From: Superficieibacter sp. HKU1
GTDB taxonomy: Bacteria > Pseudomonadota > Gammaproteobacteria > Enterobacterales > Enterobacteriaceae
DNA: 64,000 nucleotides
Assembly: GCF_029319185.1 (NCBI RefSeq)
Contig: NZ_CP119754.1
Span: forward strand, 2,232,001-2,296,000
Direction of reading: 5' to 3'
Part shown: piece by piece, positions 31,983 to 41,251 of the stretch
How the letters are laid out: each line of letters begins with the position of its first letter
Numbering within the stretch: position 1 is the first letter of the stretch
Notes under the pieces: model-generated
The model's database searches: none
The model's input: the letters and a program-made list of their open reading frames with translations, nothing else
What the model was told of the DNA's origin: nothing
Position numbers and translations under genes: made by a program

Positions 31983-33947
31983 ATGCGCCTGCAACCTCAT
32001 CATCTTGAACTGTTAAGTCCTGCCCGCGATACCGCTATCGCCCGCGAGGCAATCCTGCACGGCGCGGACGCCGTTTATATCGGCGGTCCCGGTTTTGGCG
32101 CGCGACACAATGCCAGCAATTCGCTTCGCGATATCGCAGAACTGGTGCCGTTTGCCCATCGCTATGGCGCGAAAATTTGCGTTACCCTGAATACTATCCT
32201 TCATGATAATGAGCTCGGGCCTGCGCAAAAGCTGATTAGCGATCTGTACCAGACCGGCGTGGATGCGCTGATTGTGCAGGATATGGGCGTTCTGGAGCTG
32301 GATATCCCGCCGATTGAACTTCATGCCAGCACCCAGTGCGATATTCGCAGCGTCGAAAAGGCGAAATTTCTCGGCGACGTTGGTTTCAGCCAGATCGTGC
32401 TTGCCCGCGAGCTTAACCTGGCGCAAATCAGCGCGATCCACCAGGCCACCGATGCCACCATAGAGTTCTTTGTTCACGGCGCGTTGTGCGTCGCCTATTC
32501 CGGACAGTGTTATATCTCTCATGCCCAGACCGGGCGCAGCGCCAACCGTGGCGATTGCTCGCAGGCCTGCCGTTTGCCGTACACCCTCAAGGACGATCTG
32601 GGACGCGTTGTCGCCTATGAAAAACATCTGTTATCGATGAAAGATAACGATCAGACCGCCAACCTGGCGGCGCTGATTGAGGCGGGCGTGCGCTCCTTCA
32701 AAATTGAAGGGCGCTATAAGGATATGAGCTACGTAAAGAATATCACGGCCCATTACCGGCAGATGCTGGATGCCATTATTGAAGCACGCGGCGACGTGGC
32801 GCGCGCTTCGGCGGGGCGTACCAAACATTTCTTCATTCCTTCAACCGAGAAAACCTTTCATCGCGGCAGTACCGATTACTTCGTCAACCAGCGCAAAGGC
32901 GACATCGGCGCGTTTGATTCGCCCAAATTTATCGGCCTGCCGGTAGGCGAGGTTTTAAACGTTGCCAGAGATCATCTGGATGTCGACGCGACCGTGCCGC
33001 TGGCCAACGGCGACGGCCTTAATGTGATGATCAAGCGCGAGGTCGTTGGATTCCGGGCGAATACCGTGGAGAAGCTGACGCAAAATCGCTATCGCGTCTG
33101 GCCGAATGAGATGCCCGTGCAAATGCAGACCCTTCGTGCGCCTTATCCGCTTAATCGCAACCTCGATCACAACTGGCAGCAGGCGCTGTTAAAGACTTCC
33201 AGCGAGCGACGGATCGCGTTGGATATCTAACTTGGCGGCTGGCAGGAACAGCTTATTTTAACCCTGACCAGCGAGGATGGCGTCAGCGTGACGCATACGC
33301 TAGAAGGGCTGTTCGAAGAGGCTAACAACGCGGAAAAAGCCCTGACCAGCCTGCATGATGGCCTGGCAAAACTCGGGCAAACGCGCTACTACGCGCAGGA
33401 TGTCGCCATTACCTTGCCGGGAGCGTTATTCGTCCCGGCAAGCCAGCTCAACCAGCTACGCCGCGAGACGGTTGCGTTGCTGGACGAGGCGCGGCTGGCG
33501 AGCTACCAGCGCGGGCAGCGCAAAGCGGTAGCAGAGCCTGCACCGGTTTATCCAGAAACGCATTTGAGCTTTCTGGCGAACGTCTATAACCATAAAGCGC
33601 GGGCGTTTTACCAGCGCTACGGGGTGACGTTGATTGACGCGGCATATGAGGCGCATAAAGAGAAGGGCGACGTGCCGGTGATGATCACCAAACATTGCCT
33701 GCGGTTCGCCTTTAATCTGTGCCCGAAACAGGCAAAAGGCGTGACCGGCGTTAAAGGCGGGCGCGCCACGCCGATGCAGCTGGTGCATGGCGATGAGGTG
33801 TTAACCCTGCGTTTTGACTGTAAACCGTGCGAGATGCACGTGGTGGGTAAGATCAAAAATCACATTCTGAAAATGCCGCTGGCGGGGAGTGTGGTGGCAT
33901 CGGTCAGTCCCGAAGAGCTGATGAAAACGCTGCCGGGGCGAAAATAA
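31983..33947 (+). pseudogene. rlhA: RlhA (YdcP), 23S rRNA C2501 hydroxylase, split by an in-frame TAA
   Basis: Codons 1-415 (31983-33227) and the stretch 33231-33947 lie in one frame separated only by TAA at 33228-33230. Ignoring that codon the product is 654 residues, against 653 in E. coli RlhA. The first part is the U32 peptidase domain with cluster cysteines (CSQACRLPYT, also CVAYSGQCYIS); the second has LFEEANNAEKA, NVYNHKARAFYQRYG and the Cys-rich KHCLRFAFNLCPKQAKG and FDCKPCEMH. RlhA makes 5-hydroxycytidine in 23S rRNA. No frameshift is present, and codon use after the stop looks normal. It is either a recent nonsense mutation, a read error or readthrough. Confidence 0.85.
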
Positions 33948-33966
33948 TCCAGGCCCGCGCCGTGTT

Positions 33967-34062
33967 GCCCGGTGGCGCTGCGCTTACCGGGCCTACGATT
34001 GTTATGTAACTTCTTAATATTGTGGATTTTGTAGGCCGGGTAAGGCGCAGCCGCCACCCGGC
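33967..34062. repeat. Pair of inverted REP elements (BIME)
   Basis: GCCCGGTGGCGCTGCGCTTA (33967-33986, then CCGGGCCTACG) and the inverse unit GTAGGCCGGGTAAGGCGCAG (34031-34050, then CCGCCACCCGGC), between convergent rlhA and the bd-oxidase operon. Confidence 0.9.
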
Positions 34063-34092
34063 ATTACCACTATACGGGGCTAATCCCCCATC

Positions 34093-34221
34093 TCAATGCG
34101 ACTTAAACCCCGCAGCCGTCATCAGCAGGCGGAAAAACATTCCTACTACGGCGAGCGCCAGCACGCTGCCGCCCCAGATCACCACCAGCCAGAACAGGCG
34201 TTTTAATAACGGTTGCTGCAT
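34093..34221 (-). CDS. Small subunit of bd-type oxidase (CydX/DUF2474-like), 42 residues
   Basis: A 42-residue protein starting MQQPLLKRLFWLVVIWGGSV with one membrane helix, ending AAGFKSH. Its ATG overlaps the stop of the CydB-like gene (TGATG), so it is translationally coupled. The pattern (basic start, W-x-x-x-W-G-G-S helix) is that of DUF2474 proteins that accompany cyanide-insensitive-type bd oxidases, equivalent to CydX, which stabilises haem d in CydAB. The short length makes it easy to miss. Confidence 0.85.
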   Translation of the reverse strand: MQQPLLKRLFWLVVIWGGSVLALAVVGMFFRLLMTAAGFKSH

Positions 34222-35234
34222 CAATGGTACCCCTCGCCGTGCTGTACTTTGCCGCGGAACACGTAATAACTCCAGAACGTATACACCAGGATCACCGGAA
34301 TAATCAGCAGCGCGCCCACCAGCATAAAGCCCTGGCTTTGCGGCGGTGCCGCGGCCTGCCAGAGCGTAATAGACGGCGGAATAATATGCGGCCAGATGCT
34401 GATCCCCAGCCCGCTAAAGCCGAGGAACACCAGCCCCAGCGTCAGCAAGAAAGGCCGGGTGTGGCTGTGCGGATCATTCAGGCAGCGCCACTGCCAGAAA
34501 CTGAACAACAGCACCAGCAGCGGCACCGGCAACAGGAAGAACAGATTCGGCAACGTGAACCAGCGCCCGGCAATAGCGGGATGCGTCAGCGGTGTCCATG
34601 CGCTGATCACCGCAATCACCACCAGCAGCGCCAGCAGTAATTTTTTCCCGACGTAGCGCATCCGGTCCTGAAGAGGGTTGCTGCTTTTCATCACCAGCCA
34701 GGTTGCCCCGAGCAGAGCGTAGGCCACCACCAGCCCCAGACCGCAGAACAAATTAAATGGCGTCAGCCAGTCCAGCGCGCCGCCGCTGTAGCTACGTCCG
34801 GTCACCTGGAAACCGTTGATCACCGCGCCCACGGCCACACCCTGACTGAAAGTGGCCAGAATGGAGCCGCCGATAAAGGCTTTATCCCAGAAAGGCCGAT
34901 GCGACGGCGTCGCTTTAAAACGGAACTCAAATGCCACGCCGCGAAAAATCAGGCCAATCAGCATCAGCGTCAGTGGCAGCGTGAGCGCGTCAATAATCAC
35001 CGCATACGCCAGTGGAAACGCGCCAAAAAGCCCCGCGCCGCCGAGCACCAGCCAGGTTTCATTCCCGTCCCACACCGGGGCGACACTGTTAACCATCACA
35101 TCGCGATCCTGCGCACTACGGACGGCAGGAAACAGAATGCCAATCCCCAGATCGAAGCCATCCATCACGATATACATCAGGGTGGCAAAGACGATAATCA
35201 CAAACCAGATAATAGAGAGATCGATACCCATCAT
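34221..35234 (-). CDS. Cytochrome bd-type oxidase subunit II (CydB/CioB-like)
   Basis: The 337-residue protein has about eight or nine membrane helices, starting MMGIDLSIIWFVIIVFATLM with the CydB signature YIVMDGFDLGIG and PVWDGNETWLVLGGAGLFGAFP. It is shorter than E. coli CydB (379) and matches CioB-type subunits. Start ATG overlaps the CydA stop (ATGA) and its own stop overlaps the small-subunit start. It pairs with subunit I in a quinol:O2 oxidoreductase of the inner membrane. Confidence 0.93.
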   Translation of the reverse strand: MMGIDLSIIWFVIIVFATLMYIVMDGFDLGIGILFPAVRSAQDRDVMVNSVAPVWDGNETWLVLGGAGLFGAFPLAYAVIIDALTLPLTLMLIGLIFRGVAFEFRFKATPSHRPFWDKAFIGGSILATFSQGVAVGAVINGFQVTGRSYSGGALDWLTPFNLFCGLGLVVAYALLGATWLVMKSSNPLQDRMRYVGKKLLLALLVVIAVISAWTPLTHPAIAGRWFTLPNLFFLLPVPLLVLLFSFWQWRCLNDPHSHTRPFLLTLGLVFLGFSGLGISIWPHIIPPSITLWQAAAPPQSQGFMLVGALLIIPVILVYTFWSYYVFRGKVQHGEGYH

Positions 35235-36631
35235 ACTTTCTCCTTCGTATCAAACTCTTCACCCGCCGCCGAGAGCGGACGGGCAGGGGTGCCCTGTGTC
35301 GGAAGTTCGTCGAACGGCTGCGGTCCTTTTTTGATCATACTGCCGATATAGGCGTAACCGACGCCAAACACCGATGAGTAGACGACAAAGAATGCCAGCA
35401 GCGTCAGGCTCATGTGCAGCTCGCCATGCGCGGAAACAGCGTCAATGGTGCGCTGGAAACCGTAAACCACCCACGGTTGCCGCCCCACCTCGGTGGTGAT
35501 CCATCCGGCGAGCAGGGCAATCAAACCCGCAGGCCCCATCCACAGCGCAAAACGATGAAAGGTTCTGGACTCATAAAGCCGGCGTTTATAACGCAGCCAG
35601 AGCGAGAGCACGCCAAGCAGCATCATCAGCAGGCCCATCGCCACCATCACGCGAAACGACCAGAAAACAATTGTCGAATTAGGGCGATCCTCTTTCGGGT
35701 AATCTTTCAGCGCCGGAACCTGCTTATCCAGGCTGTGCGTCAGGATCAAACTGCCCAGCGCCGGAATTTCCACGCCATAGCGGGTGCGTTCCTGTTCCAT
35801 ATCCGGCAGGCCGAACAGCAGCAGCGGCGTGGCTTCGCCAGGACGGTTCTCCCAGTGTCCTTCTATCGCGGCGATTTTAGCGGGCTGATGCTCAAGCGTA
35901 TTGAGGCCGTGCATATCGCCAATCAGCGCCTGAATCGGCGCGACAATCAGCGCCATCCACAGCGCCATTGAAAACATCGTGCGGATAGCGGGAGTATTAT
36001 TTCCCTTCAGCAGATGCCAGGCGGCGGACGCGCCGACAAACAGGGCGCTGCTCAGAAAGGCGGCGATGGTCATATGCAGCAGGCGATACGGAAATGAGGG
36101 GTTAAAAATCACCGCGAACCAGTCTACCGGCACGACCTGGCCGTTAACGATTTCAAACCCCTGTGGCGTATGCATCCAGCTATTCGAGGCGAGGATCCAG
36201 AATGTCGAGACAATCGTCCCCAGGGCCACCATGCAGGTAGAGAAGAAATGCAGCCCCGGGCCGACTTTGGTCCAGCCAAACAGCATCACGCCGAGAAAGC
36301 CGGCTTCGAGGAAAAAGGCGGTGAGCACTTCATACGTTAACAGCGGCCCGGTGATGCTGCCCGCAAACTGGGAAAAGCCGCTCCAGTTAGTGCCGAATTG
36401 ATAGGCCATCACCAGACCGGACACCACGCCCATGCCGAAATTGACGGCGAAAATTTTCAGCCAGAAATGATACAGAATACGCCAGACCGGGTTTTTAGTT
36501 TTAAGCCATAGCCCCTCAAGTACCGCCAGATAGCTGGCAAGGCCGATAGTGATGGCCGGAAAAAGAATATGAAAGGATACCGTGAAGGCAAACTGGATCC
36601 TCGCGAGGTGAAACGCATCGAGACCAAACAT
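35231..36631 (-). CDS. Cytochrome bd-type quinol oxidase subunit I (CydA/CioA-like)
   Basis: At 466 residues it is shorter than E. coli CydA (522), mostly because the periplasmic Q-loop is short (about residues 250-330), the feature of CioA/cyanide-insensitive-type enzymes. Haem ligand candidates are His19-20 region (SFHILFPA, haem b595/d side), the conserved Glu in LLTYEVLTAFFLEAGFLG, His in RLLHMTIAA and Met of the Q-loop side. GWITTEVGRQPWVVYG is the C-terminal signature. It oxidises quinol and reduces O2 without proton pumping. Salmonella carries a similar second set (CyxAB). It sits where E. coli has yncJ. Confidence 0.93.
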   Translation of the reverse strand: MFGLDAFHLARIQFAFTVSFHILFPAITIGLASYLAVLEGLWLKTKNPVWRILYHFWLKIFAVNFGMGVVSGLVMAYQFGTNWSGFSQFAGSITGPLLTYEVLTAFFLEAGFLGVMLFGWTKVGPGLHFFSTCMVALGTIVSTFWILASNSWMHTPQGFEIVNGQVVPVDWFAVIFNPSFPYRLLHMTIAAFLSSALFVGASAAWHLLKGNNTPAIRTMFSMALWMALIVAPIQALIGDMHGLNTLEHQPAKIAAIEGHWENRPGEATPLLLFGLPDMEQERTRYGVEIPALGSLILTHSLDKQVPALKDYPKEDRPNSTIVFWSFRVMVAMGLLMMLLGVLSLWLRYKRRLYESRTFHRFALWMGPAGLIALLAGWITTEVGRQPWVVYGFQRTIDAVSAHGELHMSLTLLAFFVVYSSVFGVGYAYIGSMIKKGPQPFDELPTQGTPARPLSAAGEEFDTKEKV

Positions 36632-36800
36632 GGACTACCCCGAAACAGAATAACGATGATCATAGGGTAGACAGTACAAGCGGCAACTGTCAGACACAGA
36701 TGCGTTCTTTTTATCTATAACAGTTACTACAAATGCTTTATTTTCCGGCAACTGATATAATTTATTCTTAACGATTCACCCACTGGCTTATCATTTTGCG

Positions 36801-38210
36801 ATGAAAAAGTATCAGCGTCTGGCACAGCAGCTTCTTGAACAAATGGATTTAGGCGTCTGGCAGCCTGGCGATCGCCTGCCGTCCCTGCGCGAGCAGGTGG
36901 TGAGCAGCGGAATGAGTTTTATGACCGTCAGCCATGCCTATCAGATGCTGGAGAGCCAGGGGCGGATCGTGGCGCGCCCGCAGTCGGGCTACTACATGGC
37001 ACCGCACACCGTCAGCAAACAACCCGCCCCCCCGGCGCGGGTGATGAGCGACGAATCGGTGGACATCAATACCTGTATTTTTGAGGTGCTTCAGGCCAGC
37101 CGCGAAACCTCGGTGCTGCCTTTCGCCTCTGCCTTTCCCGATCCGCATTTATTTCCGCTGCGCCAGTTAAATCGATCGCTGGCTCAGGTCAGCAAAACCG
37201 CCAGCGCGATGAGCGTGATTGAAAACCTGCCGCCGGGAAACAGTGAGCTGCGCCATGCCATCGCCCGTCGCTACGCTTTGCAGGGCATTCCGGTGTCGCC
37301 TGACGAGATCGTGATCACCGCCGGGGCGCTGGAGGCGTTGAACCTCAGCCTACAGGCGGTGACGGAACCTGGCGACTGGGTGATCGTTGAAAACCCCTGT
37401 TTTTACGGTGCGCTTCAGGCGCTGGAGCGTCTGCGGCTGAAGGCGCTGGCGGTGGCAAGCGACGTGAAAGAGGGGATCGATCTGGAGGCGCTGGCACAGG
37501 CGCTGGCGACTTACCCGGTCAAAGCCTGTTGGCTGATGACCAACAGCCAGAACCCGCTCGGCTTTACCCTGAGCGCGGCTAAAAAAGCCCGGCTGGTGGC
37601 GCTGCTGGCGGCGCATAACGTGGTGCTGATTGAAGATGATGTCTACAGCGAGCTCTACTTTGGCCGCGAGAAACCGCTGCCCGCGAAAGCCTGGGATCGC
37701 GATGACATGACGCTGCACTGTTCCTCGTTTTCCAAATGTCTGGTGCCAGGATTTCGCATTGGCTGGGTGGCGGCGGGGAAACACGCCCGGCGTATTCAGC
37801 AACTGCAGCTGATGAGTACGCTTTCCAGCAGTTCGCCGATGCAGCTGGCGCTGGTTGATTATCTCTCCACCCGGCGCTATGACGCCCACCTTCGACGGCT
37901 GCGTCGCCAGCTGGCCGAGCGTAAACAGCTGGCGTGGCAGGCGATGCTGCGCTACCTGCCGCCGGAGGTAAAAATTCATCATAATGACAGCGGCTATTTT
38001 CTGTGGCTGGAGCTGCCTTCGCATCTTGACGCCGGGGAGCTTAGCGAGCGGGCGCTGGCGCACCATATCAGCATCGCGCCGGGGAAAATGTTTTCTACCT
38101 CCGGCGCCTGGCGGCCTTTTTTTCGCTTTAATACCTCCTGGGGCTGGGGAGAAAAAGAGGATAGCGCGGTGCGCACCCTCGGCGTACTCATCCGTCAGAT
38201 GATGGTGTAA
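36801..38210 (+). CDS. ydcR: YdcR, MocR-type GntR/aminotransferase regulator
   Basis: The 469-residue protein starts with a winged HTH (residues 1-72: QQLLEQMDLGVWQPGDRLPS, LREQVVSSGMSFMTVSHAYQ) fused to a fold type I aminotransferase-like domain. PLP contacts include NSQNPLGFTLS, EDDVYSELYF and the Schiff-base Lys in SSFSKCLVPGFRIGW (about residue 311). E. coli YdcR is 468 residues and precedes ydcSTUV-patD. Here patD follows directly and the ydcSTUV importer is missing. Relatives PdxR and GabR respond to PLP or PLP-linked amino compounds. Confidence 0.94.
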   Translation: MKKYQRLAQQLLEQMDLGVWQPGDRLPSLREQVVSSGMSFMTVSHAYQMLESQGRIVARPQSGYYMAPHTVSKQPAPPARVMSDESVDINTCIFEVLQASRETSVLPFASAFPDPHLFPLRQLNRSLAQVSKTASAMSVIENLPPGNSELRHAIARRYALQGIPVSPDEIVITAGALEALNLSLQAVTEPGDWVIVENPCFYGALQALERLRLKALAVASDVKEGIDLEALAQALATYPVKACWLMTNSQNPLGFTLSAAKKARLVALLAAHNVVLIEDDVYSELYFGREKPLPAKAWDRDDMTLHCSSFSKCLVPGFRIGWVAAGKHARRIQQLQLMSTLSSSSPMQLALVDYLSTRRYDAHLRRLRRQLAERKQLAWQAMLRYLPPEVKIHHNDSGYFLWLELPSHLDAGELSERALAHHISIAPGKMFSTSGAWRPFFRFNTSWGWGEKEDSAVRTLGVLIRQMMV

Positions 38211-38334
38211 CGTCCTCCGTTGCACTGCGGATGTGCATCACTGTTCAGTTATGTGGCGTCGTTAACACTCTGCGCGCCTCACACCTTCCGGTTGCCATCT
38301 ATCCTTTTATCAATGTCGACGTGTCGTTAACACC

Positions 38335-38350
38335 TGGCACGCTTGCTGCA
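38335..38350 (+). promoter_or_regulatory. Candidate sigma-54 promoter of patD
   Basis: TGGCAC-GCTTG-CTGCA has GG at 38336-38337 and GC at 38348-38349 ten bases apart, the -24/-12 signature, with a good TGGCAC element. Transcription would start about 30 bases before the patD ATG. Upstream, GTCGTTAACAC occurs twice (near 38259 and 38323) and could be regulator contact sites. Confidence 0.65.
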
Positions 38351-38391
38351 TTTTGATGTACAGGATCCCTCACTTTGAACAGGACAACACT

Positions 38392-39816
38392 ATGCAACAT
38401 CATTTATTGATTAATGGCGAACTGGTGGCCGGTGAAGGCGAAAAACAGGCGGTGTATAACCCGGCGACGGGCGAGGTGATCCTGGAGATCGCCGAAGCGT
38501 CTGCCGCACAGGTGGATGCGGCGGTAAAGGCGGCAGATGCGGCTTTTGTCCAGTGGGGGCAAACCACACCCAAAGCCCGTGCGGAATGTCTGTTAAGGCT
38601 GGCGGAGGTCATTGAGCAGCACGCTGACCGCCTTGCCCGTCTCGAGTCACAAAACTGTGGCAAGCCGCTGCATGCTGTGATCGGCGATGAAATCCCGGCG
38701 GTGGTGGATGTATTCCGCTTCTTCGCTGGCGCGGCGCGTTGTCTGAACGGACTGGCCGCCGGAGAATACCTTGAAGGACACACGTCGATGATCCGCCGCG
38801 ATCCGGTGGGCGTGGTGGCCTCTATTGCGCCATGGAATTATCCGCTGATGATGGCGGCCTGGAAGCTGGCTCCGGCGCTGGCGGCCGGTAACTGCGTGGT
38901 GATCAAACCGTCTGAAATCACGCCGCTTACTGCCCTGGCGCTGGCGGAACTGGCAAAAGATATCTTCCCGGCGGGCGTGATCAACGTTCTCTTCGGGCGC
39001 GGGAAAACGGTAGGCGATCCGCTGACCGGGCATGAAAAAGTGCGGATGGTCTCGCTGACAGGCTCTATTGCGACCGGGCAGCATATCATCAGCCACACCG
39101 CGTCGTCGGTAAAACGGACGCATATGGAGCTGGGCGGCAAAGCCCCGGTGATCGTTTTTGACGACGCTGACCTGGATGCGGTGGTTGAAGGCGTGCGCAC
39201 GTTTGGTTTTTATAATGCCGGGCAGGACTGTACCGCTGCCTGTCGCCTTTATGCGCATGAAGCCATTTATGACGCGCTGGTGGAAAAACTGGGCGCGGCG
39301 GTTGCCAGCCTGAAAATGGGCGCACCGGATGAGGAAACTACCGAGCTGGGGCCGCTCAGTTCACAGGCTCACCTTGACCGGGTCAGCGCCGCCGTTGAAA
39401 AAGCCAAAGCGCTCGACCACATTCAGGTTGTTACTGGCGGCAGCAAAGCCGATGGCAAAGGGTATTATTTCCAGCCAACGCTGCTGGCGGGAGCGCGACA
39501 GGAAGATGACATTGTTCAGCATGAAGTCTTTGGTCCGGTGGTCAGCGTCACTGCCTTTCGCGATGAAGATCAGGTCCTGTCGTGGGCCAACGATTCACAG
39601 TATGGGCTGGCCTCTTCCGTCTGGACCCGCGACGTTGGGCGGGCGCACCGGATAAGCGCCCGCCTGCAATATGGCTGCACCTGGGTGAATACGCATTTTA
39701 TGCTGGTCAGCGAAATGCCTCACGGTGGACAGAAACTCTCGGGCTACGGCAAAGACATGTCGGTATACGGTCTTGAAGATTATACCGTAGTGCGCCACGT
39801 TATGATTAAACACTAA
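38392..39816 (+). CDS. patD: Gamma-aminobutyraldehyde dehydrogenase PatD (YdcW)
   Basis: The ATG at 38392 gives 474 residues, exactly the size of E. coli PatD. ALDH motifs: APWNYPLM, the cofactor site GSIATGQHI, Glu in MELGGKAPVIVFD and the catalytic Cys in NAGQDCTAACRLY (about residue 280). It oxidises 4-aminobutanal, made from putrescine by PatA, to GABA. The upstream candidate sigma-54 promoter fits nitrogen-scavenging use. The E. coli transporter genes that normally precede it are absent. Confidence 0.96.
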   Translation: MQHHLLINGELVAGEGEKQAVYNPATGEVILEIAEASAAQVDAAVKAADAAFVQWGQTTPKARAECLLRLAEVIEQHADRLARLESQNCGKPLHAVIGDEIPAVVDVFRFFAGAARCLNGLAAGEYLEGHTSMIRRDPVGVVASIAPWNYPLMMAAWKLAPALAAGNCVVIKPSEITPLTALALAELAKDIFPAGVINVLFGRGKTVGDPLTGHEKVRMVSLTGSIATGQHIISHTASSVKRTHMELGGKAPVIVFDDADLDAVVEGVRTFGFYNAGQDCTAACRLYAHEAIYDALVEKLGAAVASLKMGAPDEETTELGPLSSQAHLDRVSAAVEKAKALDHIQVVTGGSKADGKGYYFQPTLLAGARQEDDIVQHEVFGPVVSVTAFRDEDQVLSWANDSQYGLASSVWTRDVGRAHRISARLQYGCTWVNTHFMLVSEMPHGGQKLSGYGKDMSVYGLEDYTVVRHVMIKH

Positions 39817-39824
39817 TTTTCATC

Positions 39825-39856
39825 CGCTTACGGGGTCTGAATGGCGCCCGTAAGCG
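39825..39856 (+). terminator. Hairpin after patD
   Basis: CGCTTACGGG (39825-39834) and CCCGTAAGCG (39847-39856) form a perfect 10-base stem with a 12-base loop, nine bases after the stop. No clear T run follows. Confidence 0.55.
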
Positions 39857-39930
39857 CAACGAAATTTCACCGCTTTTCGACTTCTGAGCCATACTTTCAT
39901 TACGTCAGGTCACTTTTACAGGCTTAGTGG

Positions 39931-40449
39931 ATGCGTAAAGATAGCTCGATAATTCATCGTCATGCTTCCCGACCAGTGCAGGAAAATGACATCTGGCTGC
40001 GCTTTGAAGCGGGCTGCCGCCGGTGGGGATTTTTACTGCTGGTATTGATTATAGTGGCGGGCGTCTGCGGCCTTTTCTCCAGTGGAATATTCAGTAAAAC
40101 CTCAGCCACCAGCCCGGCTAATCGCATTTCCGTAGAATATGAACGCTTCGGCAGGCAAACCAGCGATATCTCCATCAAAGTGATCGTCCGCGGTGAACCG
40201 GGCCGCGGGTTTACGCTTGCCCTGGAGGGCGATTTGATGGAACGCTATGAGATCCGCACGCTGCAACCGCAGCCGCTGCGTACCCTGAGTCAGAACAATA
40301 GTTTGATCCTCGAGTATCCGGGAAAAGGTGGGCCGGGGGAACACAGCGTCTGGATTGGATTAGAACCGCTTAATCCGGGAAACCGGCATAATAAAATTAC
40401 CCTTAATAACACTGAAACCGTGACTTTCTCACAATTTATTTATCCGTAG
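39931..40449 (+). CDS. Single-pass membrane protein with extracytoplasmic domain, partner of DUF421 gene
   Basis: The 172-residue protein has a cytoplasmic N-terminus of about 30 residues, one membrane helix (about 33-52, GFLLLVLIIVAGVCGLFSSG) and a periplasmic beta-rich domain of about 110 residues (ISVEYERFGRQTSDISIKVI ... VTFSQFIYP). I recognise no named family. Its stop lies nine bases before the DUF421 gene, so the two are one operon and probably one complex. The ribosome site is weak. Confidence 0.7.
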   Translation: MRKDSSIIHRHASRPVQENDIWLRFEAGCRRWGFLLLVLIIVAGVCGLFSSGIFSKTSATSPANRISVEYERFGRQTSDISIKVIVRGEPGRGFTLALEGDLMERYEIRTLQPQPLRTLSQNNSLILEYPGKGGPGEHSVWIGLEPLNPGNRHNKITLNNTETVTFSQFIYP

Positions 40450-40458
40450 GAACAAAAT

Positions 40459-40905
40459 ATGGACATGATCGTCAGAGCGGTAGCCATTTATCTGGTGCTG
40501 CTGGTGGTATTTAAAATCGCCGGACGGCGCACGCTATTACAGATGACCTCATTTGATTTGATCTTGTTGCTTATCATCAGTGAGGCCACGCAGCAAGCGC
40601 TGCTGGGTAATGATTTTTCTGTCACTGGCGCGGCCTTAACCATCATCACGTTAGTGGTGGTGGATATGATTTTTAGCATGATTAAAAAGTATATGTCGGG
40701 TGCCGAATCAATGATTGACGGCTCGCCGGTCATTCTGGTGGAGAATGGCGAATTACTGCATGAGAAAATGAAACTGGCTGATATTTCCTGCGACGATATT
40801 ATGGCCTCAGCGCGAAATAATCAGGGAGTCTATAAAATATCTGATATTAAATTCGCGATCCTTGAACGCAATGGTCATATATCCATTATTACCAAAGAGT
40901 CATAG
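40459..40905 (+). CDS. DUF421 (YetF/YcaP-like) membrane protein
   Basis: A 148-residue protein with three N-terminal hydrophobic helices (MIVRAVAIYLVLLVVFKIAG, the DUF421 motif RRTLLQMTSFDLILLLIISE, VTGAALTIITLVVVDMIF) followed by a small cytoplasmic domain with GSPVILVENGELLHEKM and ISCDDIMASARNNQG, the usual DUF421 order. In Bacillus such proteins act in spore and stress physiology; in enterobacteria the role is unknown. Ribosome site AGGAAC. Second gene of a two-gene operon. Confidence 0.88.
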   Translation: MDMIVRAVAIYLVLLVVFKIAGRRTLLQMTSFDLILLLIISEATQQALLGNDFSVTGAALTIITLVVVDMIFSMIKKYMSGAESMIDGSPVILVENGELLHEKMKLADISCDDIMASARNNQGVYKISDIKFAILERNGHISIITKES

Positions 40906-40919
40906 GGCAGAATGATGAA

Positions 40920-40939
40920 CGCCCGGCGTTTGCCGGGCG
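40920..40939. terminator. Hairpin after DUF421 gene / yncL
   Basis: CGCCCGGC (40920-40927) and GCCGGGCG (40932-40939) form an 8-base GC stem with a four-base loop between the convergent DUF421 and yncL genes. The T run is weak on both strands. Confidence 0.6.
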
Positions 40940-40964
40940 TTGCGTCACTGAAGTGACAAAATCT

Positions 40965-41060
40965 TCAGAGGAACCATCCAAAACGCAATGAAAGCAGGCT
41001 GAAAAGGCCAAGCGCTGCAAAAACATTAATCATCACCACTGTTTTGTCCGAAACTTCCAT
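40965..41060 (-). CDS. yncL: YncL, 31-residue membrane protein
   Basis: The 31-residue peptide reads MEVSDKTVVMINVFAAL... ending SLRFGWFL. It matches E. coli YncL in length and in the pattern TVV-IN-FAA-GLF-L-S-RFGWF, a single membrane helix. Small stress-related protein of unknown function in E. coli. The reading frame is too short for usual gene callers, and the position between patD and ortT is conserved. Confidence 0.88.
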   Translation of the reverse strand: MEVSDKTVVMINVFAALGLFSLLSLRFGWFL

Positions 41061-41251
41061 AGTGTTGTAACCCTCAAAAGTTTGACCAAATGGTAGCTTG
41101 CGCACAGAAAAATCGGGTCGAAAACCCAATACTTTTGTTTGCGCAGATTTGATTTTAGTTTGGGTTTGGGAATTTGTGCCAGAAAAACTTGATGTGGATC
41201 AAAAAAAAGAGCATATTCGCGGCATTTTTCTCCAGGGAGGAGACATTGGTT

